The notes below the pieces were generated by a model. It saw nothing but the letters and a program-made list of their open reading frames with translations, searched no databases and had not been told where the DNA came from. This document shows positions 27,580 to 40,000 of a DNA stretch of 64,000 nt, in pieces (the stretch's first letter is position 1; every line of letters begins with the position of its first letter). The DNA is taken from NCBI GenBank assembly GCA_916610825.1, contig OU744452.1, positions 3,135,543-3,199,542 on the forward strand, in the 5' to 3' direction. A program made the translations under genes and the position numbers. The DNA is from Haliclystus octoradiatus. Taxonomy: Eukaryota; Cnidaria; Staurozoa; Stauromedusae; Haliclystidae.

Positions 27580-29290
27580 TGAGTTATGAATCACTTTGCA
27601 CTCTCTTGGGAAATTGGGCATTGTTTTTTGTCATTTTGCACATTCTTGGGAATTAGACATTGTTTTTTGTCATTTTACACTACCTTGGGAATTAGAATAT
27701 GTTTTTGGTCATCTTGCACTTCTTTGGAAATTAGACATTGTTTTTGGTCATTTTGTGAACACTCTTGGTAGATATGAATCATTTATGGTCATTTTGGGAC
27801 TCTTTTATGATGTTTGCGTCATTTTGATCATTTTGAATTTTTTTGAGAATTAGGCATTGCTTTTGTTCATTTTGAACTCCCTTGGAAGTTATGCATCATG
27901 ATTGGTCATTTTGAACTCCCTTGGGAGTTATGCATTGTTTTTGGTCATTTTGAACTCTTTTATAAGTTATGCATCATTTTGCACTCTATAGAGAATTAGG
28001 CATGGTTTTTGGTCATTTTGCACACCCTTAAAAAATTAGGCATTTTTTTTAGGTCTATTTGAACTGCAATCATTGTTTTTGGTCATTTTGCACAATCTTT
28101 GAAATTAGACATTGTTTTTATTCCTTTTGAACTCTCATGGTAGTAATGCGTCATTTTGATCATTTTGCACTCTTTCGAGAATTAGGCATTACTGTTGGTC
28201 ATGTTGAACTCCCCTGGAGTTATGCCTCATGTTTGGTCGTTTTCAACTTTCATGGGACTCAGGCATTGTTTTTGGTCATTTTGAACTCTTTTATGAGTTA
28301 TGAATCACTTTGCACTCTCTTGGGAATTGGGCATTGTTTTTTGTCATTTTGCACATTCTTGGGAATTAGACATTGTTTTTTTTCATTTTGCACTACCTTG
28401 GGAATTAGAATATGTTTTTGGTCATCTTGCACACCTTTGGAAATTAGACATTGTTTTTGGTCATTTTGTGAACACTCTTGGTAGTTATGAATCATTTATG
28501 GTCATTTTGGGACTCTTTTATGATGTTTGCGTCATTTTGATCATTTTGAATTTTTTTGAGAATTAGGCATTGCTTTTGTTCATTTTGAACTCCCTTGGAA
28601 GTTATGCATCATGATTGGTCATTTTGAACTCCCTTGGGAGTTATGCATTGTTTTTGGTCATTTTGAACTCTTTTATAAGTTATGCATCATTTTGCACTCT
28701 ATAGAGAATTAGGCATGGTTTTTGGTCATTTTGCACACCCTTAAAAAATTAGGCATTTTTTTAGGTCTATTTGAACTGCAATCATTGTTTTTGGTCATTT
28801 TGCACAATCTTTGAAATTAGACATTGTTTTTATTCCTTTTGAACTCTCATGGTAGTAATGCGTCATTTTGATCATTTTGCACTCTTTCGAGAATTAGGCA
28901 TTACTGTTGGTCAAGTTGAACTCCCCTGGAGTTATGTCTCATGTTTGGTCGTTTTCAACTTTCATGGGACTCAGGCATTGTTTTTGGTCATTTTGAACTC
29001 TTTTATGAGTTATGAATCACTTTGCACTCTCTTGGGAATTGGGCATTGTTTTTTGTCATTTTGCACATTCTTGGGAATTAGACATTGTTTTTTTTCATTT
29101 TGCACTACCTTGGGAATTAGAATATGTTTTTGGTCATCTTGCACACCTTTGGAAATTAGACATTGTTTTTGGTCATTTTGTGAACACTCTTGGTAGTTAT
29201 GAATCATTTATGGTCATTTTGGGACTCTTTTATGATGTTTGCGTCATTTTGATCATTTTGAACTTTTTTGAGAATTAGGCATTGCTTTTG
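27423..29290. repeat. Tandem 712-bp HOR units (714, 712, partial)
   Basis: Three successive units start at 27423, 28137 and 28849. The first is 714 bp because of single-base insertions, including an extra A near 27612 and extra Ts near 28045. The third is cut short near 29290, where the sequence switches to the ATTGCTTTTGGTCATTTTAAAC block. Units two and three share a GTAGTAATG start and a T-run variant (TTTTTTTTCATTTTG), so they come from a recent duplication. Confidence 0.85.
28161..28872. repeat. Reference 712-bp HOR unit (19 monomers)
   Basis: I parsed this unit by the spacing of the CATTTTG-type head. It holds 19 monomers of 39, 38, 39, 29, 39, 39, 39, 39, 41, 39, 39, 39, 39, 29, 39, 40, 29, 39 and 38 bp, which sum to 712. 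The next unit starts at 28873 with the same order of variants. Each position has its own diagnostic sequence, for example CACTCTTTCGAGAATT first, then AACTCCCCTGGAGTT, and CACTCTATAGAGAATT late in the unit. That makes it a true higher-order repeat rather than a random mix of monomers. Other copies begin near 33.4, 34.1, 46.0, 46.7, 53.0, 53.7, 57.9, 58.6 and 59.3 kb. Confidence 0.9.
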
Positions 29291-29309
29291 TTCATTTTGA
29301 ACTCCCATC

Positions 29310-31337
29310 ATTGCTTTTGGTCATTTTAAACACTTTTATGAGTTATGCATCATTTGCACTCTCTAGGGAATTAGGCACAGGATTGGTGATTTTGCACTCC
29401 CTCAGGATTTAGGCATTGTTTTTGGTCATTTTGCACATTCTTGGGAATTAGACATTGTTTTTTGTCATTTTGCACTACATTGGAAATTAGAATATGTTTT
29501 TGATCATTTTGCACAGTCTTGGTAATTAGACATTGTTTTATGTCATTTTGCACTACCTTGGGAATAAAAATATGTTTTTGATCATTTTGCACACCTTTGG
29601 AAATTAGACATTGGTCCTGGTCATTTTGAACTCCCTTGGAAGTTAAGCATCATGTTTGGTCATTTTGAACTCCCTTTGGAGTTATGCATCATGTTTGGTC
29701 GTTTTGATCTTCCATGCATCTTAGGCATTGTTTTTGGTCCTTTTGAACTCTTTTATGAGTTATGCATCATTTTGCACTCTCTATAAAATTAGGCATGGTT
29801 TTTTTTCATTTTGCACACCCTTGAAAATTATGCATTTATTTAGTCATTTTGAACTCCCATCATTGTTTTTGGTAATTTTTACCTCCCATTGGAGTGATGC
29901 ATCATTTTGGTCATTTTGAATTACCTTGGGAATGAGACATTGTTTTTGGTCATTTTGAACAGCATTGGGAATTATCCATTGCTTTTTGTTATTTTGAACT
30001 CCCATCATTGTTTTTGATAATTTTGAACTTCCATGGGAATCAGGCATTGTTTTTGGTCATTTTAAACATTCTTGGGAATTAGACATTGTTTTTTGTCATT
30101 TTGCTGTAAATTGGGAGCTAGAATATGTTTTTGATCATTTTGCATACCTTTGGGAATTAGACATTGTTAAAGATCATTTTAAATTCCCACAGGAGTTATG
30201 CATCAATTTCGTCATTTTAGGACTCTTTTATGAGTTATGCGTAATTTTGATCATTTTGCACTCTTCCGAGAATTAAGCATTATTTTTGGTCATTTTGAAC
30301 ACCCATGGGACTTATGCATCATGTTTGGTCATTTTGAACTCCTTTGGGAGTTATCTATTGTTTTTGGTCAAATTAAGCTCTCTTCGGAGTTATGTATCAT
30401 TCTTGGTCATTTTGCACTCCCTTGGGAATTAGGCATTGCTTTTTGTTATTTTGAACTCCCATCATTGTTTCTGGTCATTTTAAAATCCCATGGGAGTTAT
30501 GCATCATTTTGATCATTTTGAATTACCTTGGGATTAGACATTGTTTTGGTCATTTTGATTTCTTTTGTTAATTATACATCATTTTTGATCATTTAGCACA
30601 CCCTTTGGAATTAACTATTGTTTTTGGTCATTTTAAACACTGTTGGTAGTTGTTCATCATTTATGGCCATTTTTGGACTCTTTTATAAGTTATGGGTCAT
30701 CTTGCAGTCTTTCAACAATTAGGCATTACTTTTGGGAACTTGGAACTCAATTGGGAGTTAATCATCCTGTTTGGTCGTTCTGAACTTCCATGGGACATAG
30801 GCATTGTTTTTGGTAATTTTGCACAATCTTGGAAATTAGACATTGTTTTTATTCATTTTGAACTCTCTTGGTAGTTATGTATCACTTTTGGTCACTTTGG
30901 ACTTTCTTATGAGTTATGCGTCATTTTGATCATTTTGCACTCTTTCGAGAATTAGGCATTACTGTTGGTCATGTTGAACTCCCCTGAAGTTATGCCTCAT
31001 GTTTGGTCGTTTTGAACTTCCATGGGACTCAGGCATTGTTTTTTGTCATTTTGAACTCTTTTATGAGTTATGCATCACTTTGCACTCTCTTGGGAATTGG
31101 GCATTGTTTTTTGTCATTTTGCACATTCTTGGGAATTAGACATTGTTTTTTTGTCATTTTGCACTACCTTGGGAATTAGAATATGTTTTTGGTCATCTTG
31201 CACACCTTTTGAAATTAGACATTGTTTTTGGTCATTTTGTGAACACTCTTGGTAGTTATGAATCATTTATGGTCATTTTGGGACTCTTTTATGATGTTTG
31301 CGTCATTTTGATCATTTTGAACTTTTTTGAGAATTAG
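29310..31337. repeat. 2-kb block repeated at 37.2-39.2 and 39.35-41.3 kb
   Basis: Landmarks 29371, 29728, 29844, 30237, 30692 and 31070 recur 7844 bp later (37215, 37572, 37688, 38081, 38536, 38914). Those with partners in the third copy lie 9981-9982 bp away (39352, 40219, 40674, 41052). At its left edge this copy lacks about 0.11 kb present in the other two: AACTCCCATCATTG runs straight into CTTTTGGTCATTTTAAAC. Confidence 0.82.
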
Positions 31338-31805
31338 GCATTGCTTTTGTTCATTTTGAACTCCCTTGGAAGTTATGCATCATGATTGGTCATTTTGAAC
31401 TCCCTTGGGAGTTATGCATTGTTTTTGGTCATTTTGAACTCTTTTATAAGTTATGCATCATTTTGCACTCTATAGAGAATTAGGCATGGTTTTTGGTCAT
31501 TTTGCACACCCTTGAAAATTAGGCATTTGTTTAGGTCTATTTGAACTCCAATCATGGTTTTTGGTCATTTTGCACAATCTTGGAAATTAGACATTGTTTT
31601 TATTCCTTTTGAACTCTCTTGGTAGTAATGCGTCATTTTGATCATTTTGCACTCTTTCGAGAATTAGGCATTACTGTTGGTCATGTTGAACTCCCCTGGA
31701 GTTATGCCTCATGTTTGGTCGTTTTCAACTTTCATGGGACTCAGGCATTGTTTTTGGTCATTTTGAACTCTTTTATGAGTTATGAATCACTTTGCACTCT
31801 CTTTG

Positions 31806-33375
31806 GAATTAGACATTGTATTTTGTCATTTTGCATTACATTGGGAATTAGAATATGTTTTTGGTCATTTTCCACACCTTTGGAAACTAGACATGGTTTT
31901 AGATCATTTTAAACTCCCATGGGAGTTATGCATCATTTTCGTCATTTTGGGACTCTTTTATGAGTTATGCGTAATTTTGATCATTTTGCACTCTTTCGAG
32001 AATTAGGCATTACTTTTGGTCATTTTCAAATAACATGGGATTTATGCATCATGTTTGGTGATTTTGAACTCCTTTGGGAGTTATCTATTGTTTTTGGTCA
32101 AATTAAGCTCTCTTCGGAGTTATGTATCATTCTTGGTCGTTTTGCACTCTTTCCAGAATTAGGCATTACTTTTGGTCATTTTGAACTCTATTGGTAATTA
32201 TACATCAGTTTTGGTCATTTTGCACACCCTTTGGAATTAGGAATTGTTTTTGGTAATTTTGCACCCCTTTGGAAATTTGACATTGTTTTTGGTCATTTTG
32301 AACACTCTTGGTAGTAATGCATCATTTATGGTCATTTTGGGACTGTTTTATGAGTTATTCGTCATTTTAGTCATTTTGAACTTTTTTGAGAATTAGGCAT
32401 CGCTTTTGTATATTTTGAACTCCCTTGGAAGTTATGCATCATGTTTGGTCATTTTGAAATCCCTTGGGAGTTATGCATCATGATTGGTCGTTTTGAACTT
32501 CCATGTCACTTGGCATTGTTTTTAGTCATTTTGCACTTCTTTGGGAATTAGGCATTGTTTTTGATCATTTTGCACACTCTTGTTAATTAGAAATTGTTTT
32601 TTGTCATTTCGAAATCTATTGGGAATTATGCATCATTTTTGGTCACTTTGAGCTTCCAGGAGGCTCAGGCATTGTTCCTGGTCATTTTAAACTCCCTTGG
32701 AAGTTAAGCATCATGTTTGGTCATTTTGAACTCCCTTTGGAGTTATGCATCATGTTTGGTCGTTTTGATCTTCCATGCATCTTAGGCATTGTTTTTGGTC
32801 CTTTTGAACTCCTTTGGGAGTTATCTATTGTTTTCGGTCAAATTGAACTCTCTTCGGAGTTATGTATCATTCTTTATCATTTTGCACTCCCTTGGGAATT
32901 AGGCATTGCTTTTTGTTATTTTGAACTACCATCATTGTTTCTGGTCATTTTAAAATCCCATGGGAGTTATGCATCATTTTGATTATTTTGAATTACCTTG
33001 GGATTAGACATTGTTTTGGTCATTTTGATCTCTATTGTTAATTATACATCATTTTTGGTCATTTAGCACACCCTTTGGAATTAAATATTGTTTTTGGTCA
33101 TTTTAAACACTGTTGGTAGTTGTTCATCATTTATGGCCATTTTAGTACTCTTTTATGAGTTATGGGTCATTTTGCAGTCTTTCAACAATTAGGCATTACT
33201 TTTGGGAACTTGGAACTCAATTGGGAGTTAATCATTCTGTTTGGTCGTTCTGAACTTCCATGGGACATAGGCATTTTTTTGGTAATTTTGCACAATCTTG
33301 GAAATTAGACATTGTTTTTATTCATTTTGAACTCTCTTGGTAGTTATGTATCATTTTTGGTCACTTTGAACTTTC
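31806..33375. repeat. Diverged satellite segment
   Basis: The left part (31.8-32.13 kb) matches 4.05-4.4 kb. From about 32140 to 32690 there are monomers I do not find elsewhere in the window: CTCTATTGGTAATTATAC near 32186, CTTCCAGGAGGCTCAGG near 32651, and GTCATTTCGAAATC near 32605. The remainder resembles 2.06-2.2 kb and 5.4-6.0 kb. The segment looks like an older part of the array that has escaped homogenisation. It contains one of the perfect 16-bp palindromes (31912-31927). Confidence 0.75.
31912..31927. other. Perfect 16-bp palindrome in a monomer
   Basis: AACTCCCATGGGAGTT is its own reverse complement. It occupies the dyad position that most AAC-type monomers keep imperfectly (AACTCCCTTGGGAGTT, AACTCCCTTTGGAGTT, AACTCTTTTATGAGTT). 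The same perfect form occurs at 4176-4191. It could form a small cruciform or hairpin or bind a dimeric protein; the sequence does not say which. Confidence 0.8.
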
Positions 33376-34660
33376 TTATGAGTTATGCGTCATTTTGATC
33401 ATTTTGCACTCTTTCGAGAATTAGGCATTACTGTTGGTCATGTTGAACTCCCCTGGAGTTATGCCTCATGTTTGGTCGTTTTGAACTTCCATGGGACTCA
33501 GGCATTGTTTTTGGTCATTTTGAACTCTTTTATGAGTTATGCATCACTTTGCACTCTCTTGGGAATTGGGCATTGTTTTTTGTCATTTTGCACATTCTTG
33601 CGAATTAGACATTGTTTTTTGTCATTTTGCACTACCTTGGGAATTAGAATATGTTTTTGGTCATCTTGCACACCTTTGGAAATTAGACATTGTTTTTGGT
33701 CATTTTGTGAACACTCTTGGTAGTTATGAATCATTTATGGTCATTTTGGGACTCTTTTATGATGTTTGCGTCATTTTGATCATTTTGAATTTTTTTGAGA
33801 ATTAGGCATTGCTTTTGTTCATTTTGAACTCCCTTGGAAGTTATGCATCATGATTGGTCATTTTGAACTCCCTTGGAAGTTATGCATTGTTTTTGGTCAT
33901 TTTGAACTCTTTTATAAGTTATGCATCATTTTGCACTCTATAGAGAATTAGGCATGGTTTTTGGTCATTTTGCACACCCTTAAAAAATTAGGCATTTTTT
34001 TAGGTCTATTTGAACTGCAATCATTGTTTTTGGTCATTTTGCACAATCTTTGAAATTAGACATTGTTTTTATTCCTTTTGAAATCTCATGGTAGTAATGC
34101 GTCATTTTGATCATTTTGCACTCTTTCGAGAATTAGGCATTACTGTTGGTCATGTTGAACTCCCCTGGAGTTATGCCTCATGTTTGGTCGTTTTCAACTT
34201 TCATGGGACTCAGGCATTGTTTTTGGTCATTTTGAACTCTTTTATGAGTTATGAATCACTTTGCACTCTCTTGGGAATTGGGCATTGTTTTTTGTCATTT
34301 TGCACATTCTTGGGAATTAGACATTGTTTTTTGTCATTTTGCACTACCTTGGGAATTAGAATATGTTTTTGGTCATCTTGCACACCTTTGGAAATTAGAC
34401 ATTGTTTTTGGTCATTTTGTGAACACTCTTGGTAGTTATGAATCATTTATGGTCATTTTGGGACTCTTTTATGATGTTTGCGTCATTTTGATCATTTTGA
34501 ACTTTTTTGAGAATTAGGCATTGCTTTTGTTCATTTTGAACTCCCTTGGAAGTTATGCATCATGATTGGTCATTTTGAACTCCCTTGGGAGTTATGCATT
34601 GTTTTTGGTCATTTTGAACTCTTTTATAAGTTATGCATCATTTTGCACTCTATAGAGAAT
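33376..34660. repeat. Tandem 712-bp HOR units (712 plus partial)
   Basis: One full unit starts near 33376 and a second at 34088, giving a period of 712 bp. The second runs to about 34660, where the CTATAGAGAATTAGGCATTG monomer joins a different block. A copy of this first-unit type reappears near 57.9 kb inside the third copy of the 5.7-kb HOR. Confidence 0.8.
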
Positions 34661-36190
34661 TAGGCATTGCTTTTGTTCATTTTGAACTCCCATCATTGTT
34701 TTTGGTAATTTTGAACTCTCTTGGGAGTTACGCAGAATTCTTGATAATTTTGAACTTCCATGGGACTCACGCATTGCTTTTGGTCATTTTAAACACTTTT
34801 ATGAGTTATGCATCATTTGCACTCTCTAGGGAATTAGGCACAGGATTGGTGATTTTGCAATCACTTAGGATTTAGGCATTGTTTTTGGTCATTTTGCACA
34901 GTCTTGGGAATTAGACATTGTTTTATGTCATTTTGCACTACCTTGGGAATAAAAATATGTTTTTGGTCATTTTGCACACCTTTGGAAATTAGACATTGTT
35001 CCTGGTCATTTTGAACTCCCTTGGAAGTTAAGCATCATGTTTGGTCATTTTGAACTCCCTTTGGAGTTATGCATCATGTTTGGTCGTTTTGATCTTCCAT
35101 GCATCTTAGGCATTGTTTTTGGTCCTTTTGAACTCTTTTATGAGTAATGCATCATTTTGCACTCTCCAGAAAATTAGGCATGGTTTTTTGTCATTTTGCA
35201 CACCCTTGAAAATTATGCATTTATTTAGTCATTTTGAACTCCCATCATTGTTTTTGGTAATTTTTACCTCCCATTTGAGTGATGCATCATTTTGGTCATT
35301 TTGAACTCCTTTGGGAGTTATCTATTGTTTTTGGTCAAATTAAGCTCTCTTCGGAGTTATGTATCATTCTTGGTCATTTTGCACTCCCTTGGGAATTAGG
35401 CATTGCTTTTTGTTATTTTGAACTCCCATCATTGTTTCTGGTCATTTCAAAATCCCATGGGAGTTATGCATCATTTTGATCGTTTTGAATTACCTTGGGA
35501 TTAGACATTGTTTTGGTCATTTTGAACTCTTTTGTTAATTATACATCATTTTTGGTCATTTAGCACACCCTTTGGAATTAACTATTGTTTTTGGTCATTT
35601 TAAACACTGTTGGTAGTTGTTCATCATTTATGGCAATTTTGGGACTCTTTTACGAGTTATGGGTCATTTTGCAGTCTTTCAAGAATTAGGCATTACTTTT
35701 AGGAACTTGGAGCTCAATTGGGAGTTAATCATCATGTTTGATCGTTTTGAACTTCCATGGGACATAGGCATTGTTTTTCGTCATTTTGCACAATCTTGGA
35801 AATTAGACATTGTTTTTATTTCTTTTGAACTCTCTTGGTAGTTATGCGTCATTTTGATCATTTTACACTCTTTCGAGAATTAGGCATTACTGTTGGTCAT
35901 GTGGAACTCCCCTGGAGTTATGCCTCATGTTTGGTCGTTTTGAACTTTCATGGGACTCAAGCATTGTTTTTGGTCATTTTGAACTCTTTTATGAGTTATG
36001 AATCACTTTGCACTTTCTTGGGAATTGGGCATTGTTTTTTGTCATTTTGCACATTCTTGGGAATTAGACATTGTTTTTTGTCATTTTGCACTACCTTGGG
36101 AATTAGAATATGTTTTTGGTCATCTTGCACACCTTTGGAAATTAGACATTGTTTTTGGTCATTTTGTGAACACTCTTGGTAGTTATAAAT
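34660..36190. repeat. 1.5-kb block duplicated at 42.03-43.55 kb
   Basis: Landmarks 35113, 35279, 35617, 35835 and 35998 recur at an offset of exactly 7367 bp (42480, 42646, 42984, 43202, 43365). Left of the block the offset is 7513, so the two neighbourhoods differ by a 146-bp indel. Small differences include TTTTATTTCTTTTG near 35817 against TTTTATTACTTTTG near 43184. Confidence 0.82.
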
Positions 36191-37044
36191 CATTTATGGT
36201 CATTTTGGGACTCTTTTATGATGTTTGCGTCATTTTTATCATTTTGAACTTTTTTGAGAATTAGGCATTGCTTTTGTTCATTTTGAACTCCCTTGGAAGT
36301 TATGCATCATGATTGGTCATTTTGAACTCCCTTGGGAGTTATGCATTGTTTTTGATCATTTTGAACTCTTTTATAAGTTATGCATCATTTTGCACTCTAT
36401 AGAGAATTAGGCATTGTTTTTGGTCATTTTGAACTCTTTTATAAGTTATGCATCATTTTGCACTCTATAGAGAATTAGACATGGTTTTTGGTCATTTTGC
36501 ACACCCTTAAAAAATTAGGCATTTTTTTAGGTCTATTTGAACTCCAATCATTGTTTTTGGTCATTTTGCACAATCTTTGAAATTAGACATTGTTTTTATT
36601 CCTTTTGAACTCTCTTGGTAGTAATGCGTCATTTTGATCATTTTGCACTCTTTCGAGAATTAGGCATTACTGTTGGTCATGTTGAACTCCCCTGGAGTTA
36701 TGCCTCATGTTTGGTCGTTTTCAACTTTCATGGGACTCAGGCATTGTTTTTGGTCATTTTGAACTCTTTTATGAGTTATGAATCACTTTGCACTCTCTTG
36801 GGAATTGGGCATTGTTTTTTGTCATTTTGCACATTCTTGGGAATTAGACATTGTTTTTTTTCATTTTGCACTACCTTGGGAATTAGAATATGTTTTTGGT
36901 CATCTTGCACACCTTTGGAAATTAGACATTGTTTTTGGTCATTTTGTGAACACTCTTGGTAGTTATGAATCATTTATGGTCATTTTGGGACTCTTTTATG
37001 ATGTTTGCGTCATTTTGATCATTTTGAACTTTTTTGAGAATTAG
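35835..37044. repeat. 780-bp HOR variant followed by a 712-type unit
   Basis: The unit starting at 35835 is 780 bp long and is followed at 36615 by a 712-type unit. The extra 68 bp equals one 39-bp plus one 29-bp monomer: the CACTCTATAGAGAATT and AACTCTTTTATAAGTT pair occurs twice in a row here (around 36.37-36.48 kb) and once in the 712-bp form. A similar 780-bp unit starts at 45220 and at 52196. Confidence 0.82.
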
Positions 37045-40000
37045 GCATTGCTTTTGTTCATTTTGAACTCCCATCATTGTTTTTGGTAATTTTGAACTCT
37101 CTTGGGAGTTACGCAGAATTCTTGATAATTTTGAACTTCCATTGGACTCACGCATTGCTTTTGGTCATTTTAAACACTTTTATGAGTTATGCATCATTTG
37201 CACTCTCTAGGGAATTAGGCACAGGATTGGTGATTTTGCACTCCCTCAGGATTTAGGCATTGTTTTTGGTCATTTTGCACATTCTTGGGAATTAGACATT
37301 GTTTTTTGTCATTTTGCACTACATTGGAAATTAGAATATGTTTTTGATCATTTTGCACAGTCTTGGTAATTAGACATTGTTTTATGTCATTTTGCACTAC
37401 CTTGGGAATAAAAATATGTTTTTGATCATTTTGCACACCTTTGGAAATTAGACATTGGTCCTGGTCATTTCGAACTCCCTTGGAAGTTAAGCATCATGTT
37501 TGGTCATTTTGAACTCCCTTTGGAGTTATGCATCATGTTTGGTCGTTTTGATCTTCCATGCATCTTAGGCATTGTTTTTGGTCCTTTTGAACTCTTTTAT
37601 GAGTTATGCATCATTTTGCACTCTCTATAAAATTAGGCATGGTTTTTTTTCATTTTGCACACCCTTGAAAATTATGCATTTATTTAGTCATTTTGAACTC
37701 CCATCATTGTTTTTGGTAATTTTTACCTCCCATTGGAGTGATGCATCATTTTGGTCATTTTGAATTACCTTGGGAATGAGACATTGTTTTTGGTCATTTT
37801 GAACAGCCTTGGGAATTATCCATTGCTTTTTGTTATTTTGAACTCCCATCATTGTTTTTGATAATTTTGAACTTCCATGGGACTCAGGCATTGTTTTTGG
37901 TCATTTTAAACATTCTTTGGAATTAGACATTGTTTTTTGTCATTTTGCTGTAAATTGGGAGCTAGAATATGTTTTTGATCATTTTGCATACCTTTGGGAA
38001 TTAGACATTGTTAAAGATCATTTTAAATTCCCACAGGAGTTATGCATCAATTTCGTCATTTTGGGACTCTTTTATGAGTTATGCGTAATTTTGATCATTT
38101 TGCACTCTTCCGAGAATTAAGCATTATTTTTGGTCATTTTGAACACCCATGGGACTTATGCATCATGTTTGGTCATTTTGAACTCCTTTGGGAGTTATCT
38201 ATTGTTTTTGGTCAAATTAAGCTCTCTTCGGAGTTATGTATCATTCTTGGTCACTTTGCACTCCCTTGGGAATTAGGCATTGCTTTTTGTTATTTTGAAC
38301 TCCCATCATTGTTTCTGGTCATTTTAAAATCCCATGGGAGTTATGCATCATTTTGATCATTTTGAATTACCTTGGGATTAGACATTGTTTTGGTCATTTT
38401 GATTTCTTTTGTTAATTATACATCATTTTTGATCATTTAGCACACCCTTTGGAATTAACTATTGTTTTTGGTCATTTTAAACACTGTTGGTAGTTGTTCA
38501 TCATTTATGGCCATTTTTGGACTCTTTTATGAGTTATGGGTCATCTTGCAGTCTTTCAACAATTAGGCATTACTTTTGGGAACTTGGAACTCAATTGGGA
38601 GTTAATCATCCTCTTTGGTCGTTCTGAACTTCCATGGGACATAGGCATTGTTTTTGGTAATTTTGCACAATCTTGGAAATTAGACATTGTTTTTATTCAT
38701 TTTGAACTCTCTTGGTAGTTATGTATCACTTTTGGTCACTTTGGACTTTCTTATGAGTTATGCGTCATTTTGATCATTTTGCACTCTTTCGAGAATTAGG
38801 CATCACTGTTGGTCATGTTGAACTCCCCTGGAGTTATGCCTCATGTTTGGTCGTTTTGAACTTCCATGGGACTCAGGCATTGTTTTTTGTCATTTTGAAC
38901 TCTTTTATGAGTTATGCATCACTTTGCACTCTCTTGGGAATTGGGCATTGTTTTTTGTCATTTTGCACATTCTTGGGAATTAGACATTGTTTTTTTGTCA
39001 TTTTGCACTACCTTGGGAATTAGAATATGTTTTTGGTCATCTTGCACACCTTTTGAAATTAGACATTGTTTTTGGTCATTTTGTGAACACTCTTGGTAGT
39101 TATGAATCATTTATGGTCATTTTGGGACTCTTTTATGATGTTTGCGTCATTTTGATCATTTTGAACTTTTTTGAGAATTAGGCATTGCTTTTGTTCATTT
39201 TGAACTCCCATCATTGTTTTTGGTAATTTTGAACTCTCTTGGGAGTTACGCAGAATTCTTGATAATTTTGAACTTCCATTGGACTCACGCATTGCTTTTG
39301 GTCATTTTAAACACTTTTATGAGTTATGCATCATTTGCACTCTCTAGGGAATTAGGCACAGGATTGGTGATTTTGCACTCCCTCAGGATTTAGGCATTGT
39401 TTTTGGTCATTTTGCACATTCTTGGGAATTAGACATTGTTTTTTGTCATTTTGCACTACATTGGAAATTAGAATATGTTTTTGATCATTTTGCACAGTCT
39501 TGGTAATTAGACATTGTTTTATGTCATTTTGCACTACCTTGGGAATAAAAATATGTTTTTGATCATTTTGCACACCTTTGGAAATTAGACATTGGTCCTG
39601 GTCATTTTGAACTCCCTTGGAAGTTAAGCATCATGTTTGGTCATTTTGAACTCCCTTTGGAGTTATGCATCATGTTTGGTCGTTTTGATCTTCCATGCAT
39701 CTTAGGCATTGTTTTTGGTCCTTTTGAACTCTTTTATGAGTTATGCATCATTTTGCACTCTCTAGAAAATTAGGCATGGTTTTTTTTCATTTTGCACACC
39801 CTTGAAAATTATGCATTTATTTAGTCATTTTGAACTCCCATCATTGTTTTTGGTAATTTTTACCTCCCAATTGGAGTGATGCATCATTTTGGTCATTTTG
39901 AATTACCTTGGGAATGAGACATTGTTTTTGGTCATTTTGAACAGCCTTGGGAATTATCCATTGCTTTTTGTTATTTTGAACTCCCATCATTGTTTTTGAT

